Shown in pieces: positions 46,711 to 56,072 of a DNA stretch of 64,000 nucleotides. Under the pieces are notes generated by a model. The model was not told where the DNA came from and ran no database searches. It saw only the letters and a list, made by a program, of their open reading frames with translations. A program made the position numbers and the translations under genes. The stretch is from NCBI GenBank assembly GCA_964627605.1, contig CAZVGZ010000004.1, positions 62,001 through 126,000 on the forward strand, in the 5' to 3' direction. Every line of letters begins with the position of its first letter. Within the stretch, counting starts at the first letter, position 1. This DNA comes from CAZVGZ01 sp964627605 (GTDB lineage: Bacteria; Latescibacterota; MWCZ01; CAZVGZ01).

Positions 46711-49700
46711 CTATTTGGCGATGACCGCCAACCGCTCGGTTTTAGAAACTGATTGGCCCGTATCTGAGTCACGGGCTGTAATTCGGTAGAGATATACGCC
46801 GTTAGCAGGTCGTCTCAAGGGAGACCACTCCACTACCTGCGGCCCGCTGCGCTGAAGCTGAACCGGCAGACGCTCAACCAACCTCCCTGCGACACTGTAG
46901 ATCGTGATTGTCACTTCAGCGTCTGAACCTTGAGGCACTCCGAGCAGCGTGTAGGTGAACGCACTCTGTGCAGACATCGGGTTCGGATACGCCACCAGAT
47001 CCGCCAACGCCGGAGCGCCAGCCTGCCCTATGTCGATAGTCAACGAGTCGGCGGCGACATTGTTCCGCGCGTCCCACGCCTGCACACTCATTCGGTGAAC
47101 ACCAGGGCTCATCCCATCCAACGGAACGTCTGCCCACCCTTCAAACGCCGAATTCTGGTAAAAGAACCGATCTGTTAAATTTATGGGTCCCGACGCTGGA
47201 TCGTCAATCGTCAAAGTGATTGCGCGTCCTATCTCGCCAGTCGTGTTGATGCCGCTTGGGTCACTGAGCGCCACGCGAAGCGGGTCAGGAGGATAGATAG
47301 GGTCACCGCTGAACAGCCTCGTTCCAATCGCGCCTCGTCCATCAGCACGATGGAAAGAGATAGTCGGGCCAGCCTTATCCGCGCCCACGTCTGCGGCCAA
47401 CCGGTCTATGGGCAGCCCTTCAAGCGATCCTGACCCATCGGCCTGATCGGCGAAAACAAACGCCACCACACGGGCGTCATCAGCGCCGAACGTAATGTCG
47501 GCTGGCACAACCGCTTCAGCCTCGAACAGCCCTGATGTCACGGCGAACAGTCCACGAAATATCGTGCCACCGTCCACCGTGTAGTGGACAGGAACGTTCG
47601 CTGCGGACTTATAGATCACATGTCGAGATGTGTCGAACAGTCTCACAATGGCTTTTCCGTTGAAATCCAAAAGCGTGTCGCCGACATCATCGGTTACAGC
47701 GCCGCTGACGCTCACCGGCGCCAAGGCGGTGATGGTGTCAGGAGTGACAGAGATGTTCACCTGCATCTCAGGCATCGCCACGGTCATCGCCGGATCGCCG
47801 AGAAGCACATACTTCATGGCGTTGTCCCTTATGCTGGGCGTGGAGTAGTACGCCCAGGTCTTGGCTTTGAAAAAAGCCTCGCCGATCCGCATGACCCGTT
47901 TGGTTCGAAATAGGTTTTTTAAGAATTGTTCATTGAAACGGATGTTGGGGTTGTTGAAGCTAAGACGTGTGGCGGCCACCGAGGCGATGGCGCCTCCGTC
48001 TTCCGACCACAATACGTCCTCAGCTACGGCCTCTGTCTGGGCGTCATCGAAATGTCCGGCGCTGCACGTAAGGGCGGTGAGGATAGGCTGCTTGGTGCCG
48101 TTGGTGAGCTTGGGAAGATCTTCCTGCACAACGAAAACCCGCTCGTGGGCGAACTGCACCAGATTTCCATGGCCAACGTAGTTGACCAGTATCGCACCCT
48201 CACTCCATGCCCTCAACAGCGCCGCGCGTGCTCCAGGTTTGTGGCGTTGAGAGTTCAGAGGATACTCGATTGTGTAGACTTTTTCGGTCAATATATCATC
48301 GCGGAGAAACTGGTTTGTGCGGCCGCCTTCTGCCAGCTGTTCGCAGTCCGACACGAAATACTCCTCATGAATACTTCCCGTGTCGGCGTTGTGCTCATCA
48401 TCGCACAGAAATATCGCGCGGTGCTGCCATGCGCCCCTCTCAGGCACCTGCTCATAGGCGATGATCTTATCCACCATCGTCATCGCCTCTTCTTCGGTCC
48501 TAGAGGGGATGCGGCCAACCGGTATCGTCGGGATCAGGTTGTTAGGTACAGTCGCCGCGTACCAGTCGTCGGTCGAAATCATCCTGTCTTCGTAGGGCGG
48601 TACCCAGTTGTCTGGATGCGGATTATCTGTAACCCCAGCAAACCGTGTGATATTGCGGTAGTCATACTGCCCATCCCCAAAAAGCAGGAGCCATTCAGGA
48701 CCGTTGAGGCTCGACCCACCCCGCCAGAACAACCTGGCGTAAGCGACAAAATTTCTGATAGCAGTGGGATCGAACAGCCCCCACGAGAACTCGTCATATA
48801 TGTCTTGAACATCAACAACCTGGGATCTTAAGCCCGACCTCTCGCGCCAATCGGCGAGTTTATCTGCGGCCTCTTTGAAATCGCTATGGGTAACGATGAC
48901 GTAGTCGGTACCAACGCTGCGGCCCCGAAGATCTGAGCTGTTTTTCTTCTCGACCCGCTTAGGGGTGAGCCATCGATCATTTGCCACAAGCATAAACTGC
49001 CTGGGCACCAACCCCGACTGGCGAACACCAACCGCCAAACTATCGTTTGGCTGCTTTGTGACACCATCTGAAAGATCTATCTCACTTACGTCGTGGCTGT
49101 CAGTAACGTCAAATAGCCGATACTCCGCCGATTTGACACCAGCAAGCCGCACAACAGCCGCCTCGTCAACACCGGTGTGAAGTAGCGCAGGCAGGTGCCA
49201 CCAAAGCTCGCGGTCATCAGGTGTCAGCGCTCTGTTATACCTCAACTCATAGTAGTCAAGCGATGCGGACACCGGGCTGCTGTTGAAAATCTCAAAATCC
49301 ACCTGTCCGCCGTCAGGAAAGTCTGCAGGACCGGTAGCGCTCACGGAATGGCTGTAGCCCCCATGGGATTTTGTCCCCGTAACCGGGGCTGCTCGACCAT
49401 CGATCACAAGCTCGATCTCAGGCTGGCGATCCAGCGTCAGGATCCCAACATCCAGAGTCAGGTCCGGCCCTCTCCACCCGAAGGGCCTAACGACCACACG
49501 CTGAGATGGTTTGTTGAACCCATCACTGGCAGCCAATACCGTCCAAATCCAATCAATTCCAGAAACCTCGGCGTCACCTCTAAAAGAGTCGAACGTGTTT
49601 TCAACGAAGTTGTCGAGGTCGTCCTCTTGATGCACCAACGCCTGGACAATGTTTGTAGATGCTGCACCGCCTACAGGAGTCCCTGACTCTAAGGTGATTC

Positions 49701-50931
49701 GAGCCGCTCCATTGTCGCGTATCTTGATCCAGTAGATATTCTCTTCGGTATAGGGGTTCTGAATCCACTCAAAACCGAATGCGCCCTCCACCCTCACCCA
49801 CCTGTTTGCCGCCTGGCCAAAAAACTCAATCGCATCGCCGCTCTCAAACGATCCATCGCCGTCAACATCCACCACCCCTATCGCCACAGGCAACAGAGAC
49901 TCAGATCTCGACGAAAGTAGCGATCTTGGAAGGGAGCGGCCACCGCCGTTGTACATTCCCAACCCGCTCACCGGAGTTGCGCCAAATTCAGGGCTGGACT
50001 CCACTATCTGGGCGTGTGTCAAGCGGTACATGCCGGTCTTGTTCGGTATACTGACACGATACCAATTTCCCCCTGTAAAAGGGCTGCTCGACTGCGCCGC
50101 TTTGGCACTACGACGCTCTTTCCATCCGGCGGCCGATTCTGGATTGAGAACCGCTGATGGCACCGGACCCAGATCAGATACCCGCTCATTTGATGACGGC
50201 GCAGGAGAGCTGAATCTGATCTCTACGGTGACAGTCGCTGCACGATTCCATCGCCCTGATGACGGCATCGCATGCACCGGGAATACGCTCACGCGAGCAA
50301 GCCGCACACCATCTACAACACCCAGCTCTTCGACCTCACCCCAGATATTTGGGACCGGCCCGGTGACATCATATGCCTCGGAATTCGGCAACCATTTCAG
50401 AGGCCCAGCCATTCCGTCTCCACCACCACCAGGGGTCGGAACCGGCGCTATCTGACCTCGTCCTGATGTAACCCCAGACGCGACGACTCTGGCTGTCCAG
50501 TTGATGTCGTGGGGAAGCGCGATTGGTGCTGAAGACTCATAGACGCCTACATCGCCAAGCGACTCGCCGGTAGCAGCGAGACCACCTCCGATAGCCCGCA
50601 AAAACGTCTGGTCTTGCGACTGGACCGTATCCCACCGGGCTCCCTCACCATCCCAGACGATGGACAACCCTTCAGCAGAACCGGACACAACCTCCCATGA
50701 CGCCCTGACTGATGGCGCAAAACCCAGAAGTGTGGCGATGACAAGAATAAGCACTAGAAAACAGACCTTGTTAAGATGGCGGTACAAGCCAAAACCCGAA
50801 CCGGTGGACCGATCTTGATTCTGGCCCCCCAGCCCGGGTGATCGTTGTGTCAGTGAAAATGCACGCGAAATCAAAGCGAGGATCCCGTCTTTCCTGCGCC
50901 GCCAATCTATGCGAACATCAGGACATCTCAT
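46711..50931 (-). CDS. porU: Type IX secretion sortase PorU (C25 gingipain-like) with C-terminal FlgD-like domain
   Basis: 1406 residues from ATG 50931 (a TTG at 50958 is possible); the hydrophobic signal segment is at about 56-77, after an unusually long polar N-terminus. A large beta-rich propeptide region leads to the C25 cysteine protease domain: YVIVTHSDF, WLLLFGDGQYDY, catalytic His in VNYVGHGN (His921) and catalytic Cys in LTALTCSAGHFDD (Cys956), both intact. The C-terminus has an FlgD-like domain starting at AYPNPM and ending NGVYLYRITA. PorU cleaves the C-terminal signal of type IX substrates on the cell surface and attaches them. It directly precedes porV in the same direction (33-bp gap). 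Confidence 0.88.
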   Translation of the reverse strand: MRCPDVRIDWRRRKDGILALISRAFSLTQRSPGLGGQNQDRSTGSGFGLYRHLNKVCFLVLILVIATLLGFAPSVRASWEVVSGSAEGLSIVWDGEGARWDTVQSQDQTFLRAIGGGLAATGESLGDVGVYESSAPIALPHDINWTARVVASGVTSGRGQIAPVPTPGGGGDGMAGPLKWLPNSEAYDVTGPVPNIWGEVEELGVVDGVRLARVSVFPVHAMPSSGRWNRAATVTVEIRFSSPAPSSNERVSDLGPVPSAVLNPESAAGWKERRSAKAAQSSSPFTGGNWYRVSIPNKTGMYRLTHAQIVESSPEFGATPVSGLGMYNGGGRSLPRSLLSSRSESLLPVAIGVVDVDGDGSFESGDAIEFFGQAANRWVRVEGAFGFEWIQNPYTEENIYWIKIRDNGAARITLESGTPVGGAASTNIVQALVHQEDDLDNFVENTFDSFRGDAEVSGIDWIWTVLAASDGFNKPSQRVVVRPFGWRGPDLTLDVGILTLDRQPEIELVIDGRAAPVTGTKSHGGYSHSVSATGPADFPDGGQVDFEIFNSSPVSASLDYYELRYNRALTPDDRELWWHLPALLHTGVDEAAVVRLAGVKSAEYRLFDVTDSHDVSEIDLSDGVTKQPNDSLAVGVRQSGLVPRQFMLVANDRWLTPKRVEKKNSSDLRGRSVGTDYVIVTHSDFKEAADKLADWRERSGLRSQVVDVQDIYDEFSWGLFDPTAIRNFVAYARLFWRGGSSLNGPEWLLLFGDGQYDYRNITRFAGVTDNPHPDNWVPPYEDRMISTDDWYAATVPNNLIPTIPVGRIPSRTEEEAMTMVDKIIAYEQVPERGAWQHRAIFLCDDEHNADTGSIHEEYFVSDCEQLAEGGRTNQFLRDDILTEKVYTIEYPLNSQRHKPGARAALLRAWSEGAILVNYVGHGNLVQFAHERVFVVQEDLPKLTNGTKQPILTALTCSAGHFDDAQTEAVAEDVLWSEDGGAIASVAATRLSFNNPNIRFNEQFLKNLFRTKRVMRIGEAFFKAKTWAYYSTPSIRDNAMKYVLLGDPAMTVAMPEMQVNISVTPDTITALAPVSVSGAVTDDVGDTLLDFNGKAIVRLFDTSRHVIYKSAANVPVHYTVDGGTIFRGLFAVTSGLFEAEAVVPADITFGADDARVVAFVFADQADGSGSLEGLPIDRLAADVGADKAGPTISFHRADGRGAIGTRLFSGDPIYPPDPLRVALSDPSGINTTGEIGRAITLTIDDPASGPINLTDRFFYQNSAFEGWADVPLDGMSPGVHRMSVQAWDARNNVAADSLTIDIGQAGAPALADLVAYPNPMSAQSAFTYTLLGVPQGSDAEVTITIYSVAGRLVERLPVQLQRSGPQVVEWSPLRRPANGVYLYRITARDSDTGQSVSKTERLAVIAK

Positions 50932-51072
50932 GTTGAAAGACTCAACTAGTTGGCCCAACGGACCGTTCCCTCGCTATCTGACAATAGGCGCGATCTCCTT
51001 CTGTGTGACTGGCTCCGCCGCCTCTACCCAGAATGTAGGTAGCTTGCAGCAAATCGTCAAGTTTGCCGGTCG

Positions 51073-51243
51073 CTAGTTCTCCACCGGTTCCGCTTCGTCG
51101 ATTAGCATGATCGGAATGTCTTCTCTTATCGAGTACTTGAGCTTGCACTCCCAGCACGTCAAAGTTTCAGTACCGTTGTCGTACTCAAGCTCCCCTTTGC
51201 ATTTGGGACAAGCCAGCATCTCCAGCAAATCGGGGTCCAACAT
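51073..51243 (-). CDS. Trm112-like zinc-ribbon protein (56 aa)
   Basis: A short gene with a strong ribosome-binding site (AGAGGAAC four bases before ATG 51243). The product starts MLDPDLLEMLACPKCKGEL, with Cys12 and Cys15, then LTCWECKLKYSI with Cys30 and Cys33, forming one complete zinc ribbon, and ends in an acidic tail with the typical IPIMLIDEA. This is the Trm112/YcaR family of small proteins, which in other organisms activate methyltransferases; in bacteria the role is unclear. It follows accA by 38 bases, so the two are probably co-transcribed. Confidence 0.93.
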   Translation of the reverse strand: MLDPDLLEMLACPKCKGELEYDNGTETLTCWECKLKYSIREDIPIMLIDEAEPVEN

Positions 51244-51281
51244 GGTAGTTCCTCTCTTCGCCTTTTTATATGTTGCGGTGT

Positions 51282-52268
51282 CTAGCCGGTTCCGTTAGCA
51301 GCAATGTCATCCCATCGTCCCAACGCCTCATATCTTGCGATGCGCTGTTGTCGCAGTTCATCGAGCGGGATGGCGCAAACCTCATCAAGGTGCGATGCAA
51401 GCCGGTCGGACAGCGCAGCCGCAGCCTGCTCAGGATCCCTTTGAGCGCCGCCGAGCGGCTCCGAGATCACCTCATCAATCACCCCCAACTCCAAAAGGTC
51501 AGAGGCTGTCACTTTCATCGCATCAGCGGCCTGTTCGGCGTGGTCTTTTGTCCGCCACAATATCGCTGCGCACCCTTCGGGACTGATCACCGAATACCAT
51601 GCATTCTCCTGCATAAGCACGCGGTCGCCGACACCTATTCCAAGAGCGCCGCCTGACGCCCCCTCCCCTATGACCGCCACCACAATCGGTGTATTGAGCC
51701 GCGCCATCTCAAACAGGTTGCGCGCTATCGCCTCAGCTTGCCCCCTCTCTTCAGCACCGACTCCTGGGTGTGCGCCTGGCGTGTCAATCAGGCATATGAC
51801 CGGCATTGAGAACCTCTCGGCCATCTCCATCAGCCTGAGCGCTTTTCGGTAGCCTTCAGGGTGTGGCATCCCGAAATGGCGTCTGATTTTTTCCGGGGTC
51901 TTCCGCCCTTTTTGCTGTCCGATCACTATCACCCTACGACCATCAAAACGCGCTGGCCCACCAACTAGAGCCGGATCATCACCGTAGTTGCGATCACCGT
52001 GAAGCTCGCTGAAATCCTCCATTGTCATTGATATATAATCAAGGCTATAGGGCCTATCCCGATGGCGGGCAAGCTGCACCCTCTGCCACCTACTCAAGTT
52101 GGAGAATATCTCTGTGCGCAGCCTCTCGGCTTTGGCTTCGAGCCTGGCGACCTCAGCGGTCAGCTCGTGCCCCTCATCATCAGCCAATCGCCTAAGCTCG
52201 TCGATCTTAGTCTCTAGTTCGACGACAGGTCGCTCTAAATCCAAAAAGAACTGTGTTTCAGTTGCCAT
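51282..52268 (-). CDS. accA: Acetyl-CoA carboxylase carboxyltransferase subunit alpha
   Basis: 328 residues, full length. N-terminal helical region (LERPVVELETKIDELRRL) and the carboxyltransferase core with VIGQQKGRKTPEKIRR, FGMPHPEGYRKALRL, IDTPGAHPGVGAEERGQ, IGEGASGGALGIGVGD and SVISPEGCAAILW. It transfers the carboxyl group from biotin to acetyl-CoA in fatty acid synthesis, together with AccD, which is not in this window. Lies upstream of the Trm112-like gene. Confidence 0.97.
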   Translation of the reverse strand: MATETQFFLDLERPVVELETKIDELRRLADDEGHELTAEVARLEAKAERLRTEIFSNLSRWQRVQLARHRDRPYSLDYISMTMEDFSELHGDRNYGDDPALVGGPARFDGRRVIVIGQQKGRKTPEKIRRHFGMPHPEGYRKALRLMEMAERFSMPVICLIDTPGAHPGVGAEERGQAEAIARNLFEMARLNTPIVVAVIGEGASGGALGIGVGDRVLMQENAWYSVISPEGCAAILWRTKDHAEQAADAMKVTASDLLELGVIDEVISEPLGGAQRDPEQAAAALSDRLASHLDEVCAIPLDELRQQRIARYEALGRWDDIAANGTG

Positions 52269-52498
52269 CTACTACCATGCCCAACAGGGTTAGACCAACG
52301 GCTCACCAGCACGCCACACTCTGACAACACCCTCTCCCGATCCTCCCGAATATCGCACCGCACCGCCCAAACCTACAAGCGTGGCCGTTCGAGGCGCAAA
52401 CCAAAGGGGTCACGCCTCTTATGAAATAATCAGAGTCGATCCTTTTCATCTCGTAATTTGCGACAATCGACAGAATATCGCACTACGCCGCCACCCTA

Positions 52499-53461
52499 TC
52501 AACCCGACTCCGGCACCAGCAGGCAAGCGACATCATGGCCATGCGCCACGGTTTTTAGTTGAGGGCGAGTGGTTTGGCAGGACGCGTCGGCGTTGGGGCA
52601 GCGGGGATGAAAAGCACAGCCCTTTGGTGGGGAGGCCGGGTTTGGCGGCTCGCCATATATCACCGCAGAACGAGTTCTGATGTTTGGGTCCGCCTCCGGC
52701 ACCGATTCAAGAAGCATCTGTGTATAGGGATGGGCTGGTGACGAAAGTATGGCTTTTGACGGAGCTACCTCGACCACCCGCCCCAGATACATCACAGCGA
52801 TCCGGTCAGCCAACAGGCGGACAGCCGCCAGATCGTGGGAGATCAGCACTACTGTCATACCGTCTTTGGATTTGAGGTCAGCCAGAAGCTCCAGAATTCG
52901 GGTCTGCACCGACACGTCCAGCGCGGACAGCGGCTCATCAGCCACCAGTACTTCAGGACCAACTGCCAAGGCACGCGCCAGACCAACCCGCTGCCGTTGA
53001 CCACCGGAAAGCTGATTCGGAAACCGATCCACGCTATCCGGTGCAAGACCAACCTCCTCAAACAACCTGACAACTTCCACACCGACAGCCTCGCCAACGG
53101 CCAATCGGTGAACCTTGATACCTTCAGCAACTGTCGCCCCGACTCTCCGCCACGGGTTGAGCGACCCGGCAGCGTCCTGAAAAACCAGTTGCACCTGCCG
53201 ACGAAGACTTCGTCTTTTTTCCCTGTCTCCATCAAACAGAGAGAGACGATTGAGGATCACATCGCCAGCCGTCGGTCTTCCCAACCCAACGAGCAGACGC
53301 GCCAAAGTGGTCTTCCCGCAGCCTGACTCCCCGACGACAGCCAGACACTCGCCCCGATGAACTCCAATAGTTACACCATCAAGCGCCGCGACCACCGAAC
53401 CCCCACCTCGGCCTCTGTGGTGAAGCATCAGGTCGGTCGTTTTGAGAACCAGATCACTCAC
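52499..53461 (-). CDS. Oligopeptide/dipeptide ABC transporter ATPase (DppF/OppF-like)
   Basis: About 320 residues from GTG 53461, eight bases inside the upstream gene; an upstream extension exists but is antisense-like. Walker A GESGCGKTTLA, Q-loop VFQDAAGSLNP, signature LSGGQRQR, Walker B VLVADEPLSALD and the C-terminal oligopeptide-specific motif with CAFHPRCPNA. Works with the upstream ATPase as the ATP-hydrolysing pair of a peptide or nickel importer; the permeases and binding protein are not in this window. Confidence 0.93.
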   Translation of the reverse strand: MSDLVLKTTDLMLHHRGRGGGSVVAALDGVTIGVHRGECLAVVGESGCGKTTLARLLVGLGRPTAGDVILNRLSLFDGDREKRRSLRRQVQLVFQDAAGSLNPWRRVGATVAEGIKVHRLAVGEAVGVEVVRLFEEVGLAPDSVDRFPNQLSGGQRQRVGLARALAVGPEVLVADEPLSALDVSVQTRILELLADLKSKDGMTVVLISHDLAAVRLLADRIAVMYLGRVVEVAPSKAILSSPAHPYTQMLLESVPEADPNIRTRSAVIYGEPPNPASPPKGCAFHPRCPNADASCQTTRPQLKTVAHGHDVACLLVPESG

Positions 53462-54449
53462 GTCCGCTGGCCTCTTTCCAGATATTCTGACCTGGATACC
53501 AACAAGCCGCCGTGTGTCTCTCACCGATTTGCAGCACCGGTTCTTCGGTACGACACCTCTTATCAGCCAGCGGGCATCTCGGTGCAAACCGGCAGCCGAC
53601 CGTTATCTCCCCTGGAGCCGGAACTGAGCCAGCCATTGATCGCGTCTGCGCCGGGCCGGAAAGGCTGGGCACCGCTCTTAACAGCCCTTGGGTGTATGGA
53701 TGTTCAGGTGATGAGAACACCGACGCCACATCGCCGCGTTCGACTATTAGGCCTGCATACATTACCGCCACCTCATCCGCCACCTGCGCTACAACACCCA
53801 GGTCGTGGCTAATCAGCAGCATGCCAAGCCCCATCACATCTCTTTTTTCCCGCAACAGGTCGAGCATCTGCGCCTGAAGCGTCACATCAAGTGCGGTCGT
53901 AGGCTCGTCAGCAAGCAGATAGGACGGCCCGGTCGCCAGCGCCAGTGCCAGCATTGCCCGCTGCTGCTGACCCCCTGAAAGCTGATGGGGATACCGTTTC
54001 GCGATGGCGTCAGGGTCTGGCAGATGCACCTGAACCAAGGCGTCTATCGCCGCGGCCCTCGCCTCTCGACGTGTTACGTCCATGTGTTCTCGTAACGTCT
54101 CAGCGATCAGCCACCCGCATGTGTAGGTCGGGTTAAGCGCGGCCCCTGGCTCCTGAAACAGCATCCCAATCCGCCGACCTCTGACATGACGAATCTGTGA
54201 AGGCGTCATGCCTTCGAGCGAAACTCCATCAATCGTTACGTCACCGCTTTCGACCTTTACCGGCGCACGCACCAAACGCATCACACCCAGAGCCGTCAAA
54301 CTCTTTCCGCATCCCGATTCTCCCACCAAACCCAACGTCCTGCCACGTCCCACCGACAGGCTGACGCCATCCACGGCAGGAACACGCGCCGATGCGCCAG
54401 GCACTGTGACTCTGAGGTCGCAGATCTGCAATGTCGAATCGGGGTTCAT
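53454..54449 (-). CDS. Oligopeptide/dipeptide ABC transporter ATPase (DppD/OppD-like)
   Basis: 331 residues. Walker A GESGCGKSLTAL, Q-loop LFQEPGAALNP, signature LSGGQQQRAMLA, Walker B LLADEPTTALD, H-loop ISHDLGV and the OppD-type tail CRFAPRCPLADKRC. First gene of the ATPase pair; its TGA lies inside the start region of the second gene. Divergent from the sigma-factor gene across 240 bases. Confidence 0.93.
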   Translation of the reverse strand: MNPDSTLQICDLRVTVPGASARVPAVDGVSLSVGRGRTLGLVGESGCGKSLTALGVMRLVRAPVKVESGDVTIDGVSLEGMTPSQIRHVRGRRIGMLFQEPGAALNPTYTCGWLIAETLREHMDVTRREARAAAIDALVQVHLPDPDAIAKRYPHQLSGGQQQRAMLALALATGPSYLLADEPTTALDVTLQAQMLDLLREKRDVMGLGMLLISHDLGVVAQVADEVAVMYAGLIVERGDVASVFSSPEHPYTQGLLRAVPSLSGPAQTRSMAGSVPAPGEITVGCRFAPRCPLADKRCRTEEPVLQIGERHTAACWYPGQNIWKEASGRE

Positions 54450-54618
54450 CTGTACGCAAGATCGCCCTGTTAATACGAGGATTGAAGACCAATACGGTTT
54501 TATTTGACGCCGCCTCCGGTCAAGGATAATAATACCCCCGGAGCTAGTTGACGCGGCCCAACGACTTGGGTAGCCTTGCCAGTACTCGGCGTGCTACAAA
54601 AAAAACTCGCGGCGTTTG

Positions 54619-54644
54619 GGAACCTCAGGTGCACTGAGGCGTCA
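54619..54644 (+). promoter_or_regulatory. ECF-type (sigma-E-like) promoter candidate with inverted repeat in spacer
   Basis: GGAACCT at 54619-54625 matches the ECF -35 consensus GGAACTT at six of seven bases; after a 15-base spacer comes GTCA (54641-54644), matching the start of the GTC-type -10. The spacer contains a perfect inverted repeat CCTCAG-GTGCA-CTGAGG (54623-54639) that overlaps the -35, which could be a repressor site or chance. It lies 48 bases before the ATG of an ECF sigma gene, the place expected for autoregulation. Confidence 0.45.
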
Positions 54645-54691
54645 GGTAGGCCAGCGCAACTTACCAACCTGATTCACCAGAGGAGACCTGA

Positions 54692-55342
54692 ATGCCTTAC
54701 GCTGCCGAGGCCACCACAGCCTGGAGCGCAAGCCGCATGTTGAGCGACGAGGAGCTACTCGCCGAATCCATAGAGGGCGATGTAGCTGCCTTTGAGGTCA
54801 TCGTAAACCGATACAAAGACCGGCTTTTCAACTTCGTCGTTCGATTCGTCGGCGATGAGTCGACAGCCCAAGACTTGGTACAGGACACCTTCCTTCGAGC
54901 CTACCGCAAACGTGAGAGCTTCAAAGCCATAGCCAAATTCTCCACATGGATATACACCATCGCCGGCAACCTCGCCAGAAGCGAACTGCGCCGCCGCAAA
55001 CGGTGGCGATTTCTCTCCATCGGCGCTCGCCCCGAAGAGGAAGGCGGCGGAGGCTTCGAGCTGGAGGACAACACCAACAGGCCCGATCTCCATGCTGACA
55101 CCGAGCTGGTCCAGCAGAAAATAAACGAAGCTATATCCAACCTCCCGGAGCGCTACCGCGAAGCGGTTCTTCTCCGCGATGTCCAGCAGCTTGACTACGA
55201 AGAGATATCCCAGATTCTCGGAGTCCCTCTGGGCACCGTCAAATCCCGCATCAACCGTGGTCGCCTAAGACTGCAAGAGATGCTCGCCGAGCTGGCGGAC
55301 GAGGTGTATGAGACAGATTACCATAACGACATGGTCGAGTAG
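54692..55342 (+). CDS. ECF-type RNA polymerase sigma factor (sigma-E-like)
   Basis: 216 residues. Region 2 (about 22-90): AAFEVIVNRYKDRLFNFV, TAQDLVQDTFLRAYRK and FSTWIYTIAGNLARSELRR; region 4 (about 135-200): LPERYREAVLLRDVQQLDYEEI and GVPLGTVKSRINRGR. Between them lies an acidic/Gly-rich linker. GAGGAG precedes ATG 54692. It stands first in a unit with a zinc anti-sigma factor and an HtrA-like protein, the usual plan of envelope-stress regulons. Confidence 0.95.
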   Translation: MPYAAEATTAWSASRMLSDEELLAESIEGDVAAFEVIVNRYKDRLFNFVVRFVGDESTAQDLVQDTFLRAYRKRESFKAIAKFSTWIYTIAGNLARSELRRRKRWRFLSIGARPEEEGGGGFELEDNTNRPDLHADTELVQQKINEAISNLPERYREAVLLRDVQQLDYEEISQILGVPLGTVKSRINRGRLRLQEMLAELADEVYETDYHNDMVE

Positions 55343-55517
55343 ACAACCCGGACAGTCGTTGTTTTTGGCCGCCAAGCCAGTGTCTCGGGTTTTGGGCGGG
55401 CTGAATGATTGGCCAAAGAGTTGTAGAGGGTAGAAAAGTGGACCGAACTAGCGTCGAGCTCATATATCAGAACGGTGCCGACACACAAAGGGCATCTGCA
55501 AAGAAGGAGGGCCGAGC

Positions 55518-56045
55518 ATGAAGTGTGGCGAGTGTAAGGACCAGTTTTCAAACTATCTAGACGGCGGACTACCCACAGAAGAGCGACGAGCATTGGACAC
55601 CCACCTGTTGCAATGCCCGGATTGCCAAACCCGCCTGCGTTCGTTGCGTTCCCTAAAACTCCACCTCCAAGATCTCCCATCAGCCCAACTGCCCCCAGCA
55701 TTCAGATTTGGCATGAGACGCGCTCTGCTAGCAACAGATAAGCGCTGGTCGTGGTGGAGAAACGGATACCAGCGTGCGGCGAGGGTACCCCCGGTGGCTG
55801 TCGGCGGCTTCGCTGGCGTCCTAGCGGCGCTGGTGGTCACTTTCGCCATGACTGGACCACCGCCAACCAACGGGTTCGTCCCCTGGACAGCCGAATCAAA
55901 GCCAGCGCCATCGGTCAACTACGTTCTCGACCGGATACCGGTGAAAGGCCAACCACTGGAAGGCGGTGGGACAGAAGCCGATTCTTCCCGGAGCCGCACT
56001 CGTAGCACAGCCCAGCATGCGCAGCAAGTTAGCGCCAGGTTCTAG
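55518..56045 (+). CDS. Zinc-finger anti-sigma factor (zf-HC2/ZAS type), membrane protein
   Basis: 175 residues. The N-terminal anti-sigma domain has CGEC (Cys3, Cys6) and the HxxxCxxC motif THLLQCPDC (His29, Cys33, Cys36). A single membrane segment (about 93-112, PVAVGGFAGVLAALVVTFAM) anchors it, and a disordered Pro/Ser/Arg-rich periplasmic tail follows. It should hold the sigma factor at the membrane until stress. AAGGAGGG precedes ATG 55518. The 175-base gap from the sigma gene is wide for such pairs. Confidence 0.9.
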   Translation: MKCGECKDQFSNYLDGGLPTEERRALDTHLLQCPDCQTRLRSLRSLKLHLQDLPSAQLPPAFRFGMRRALLATDKRWSWWRNGYQRAARVPPVAVGGFAGVLAALVVTFAMTGPPPTNGFVPWTAESKPAPSVNYVLDRIPVKGQPLEGGGTEADSSRSRTRSTAQHAQQVSARF

Positions 56046-56072
56046 AACGCGTTTGGCCTCGGAAATGCACGG

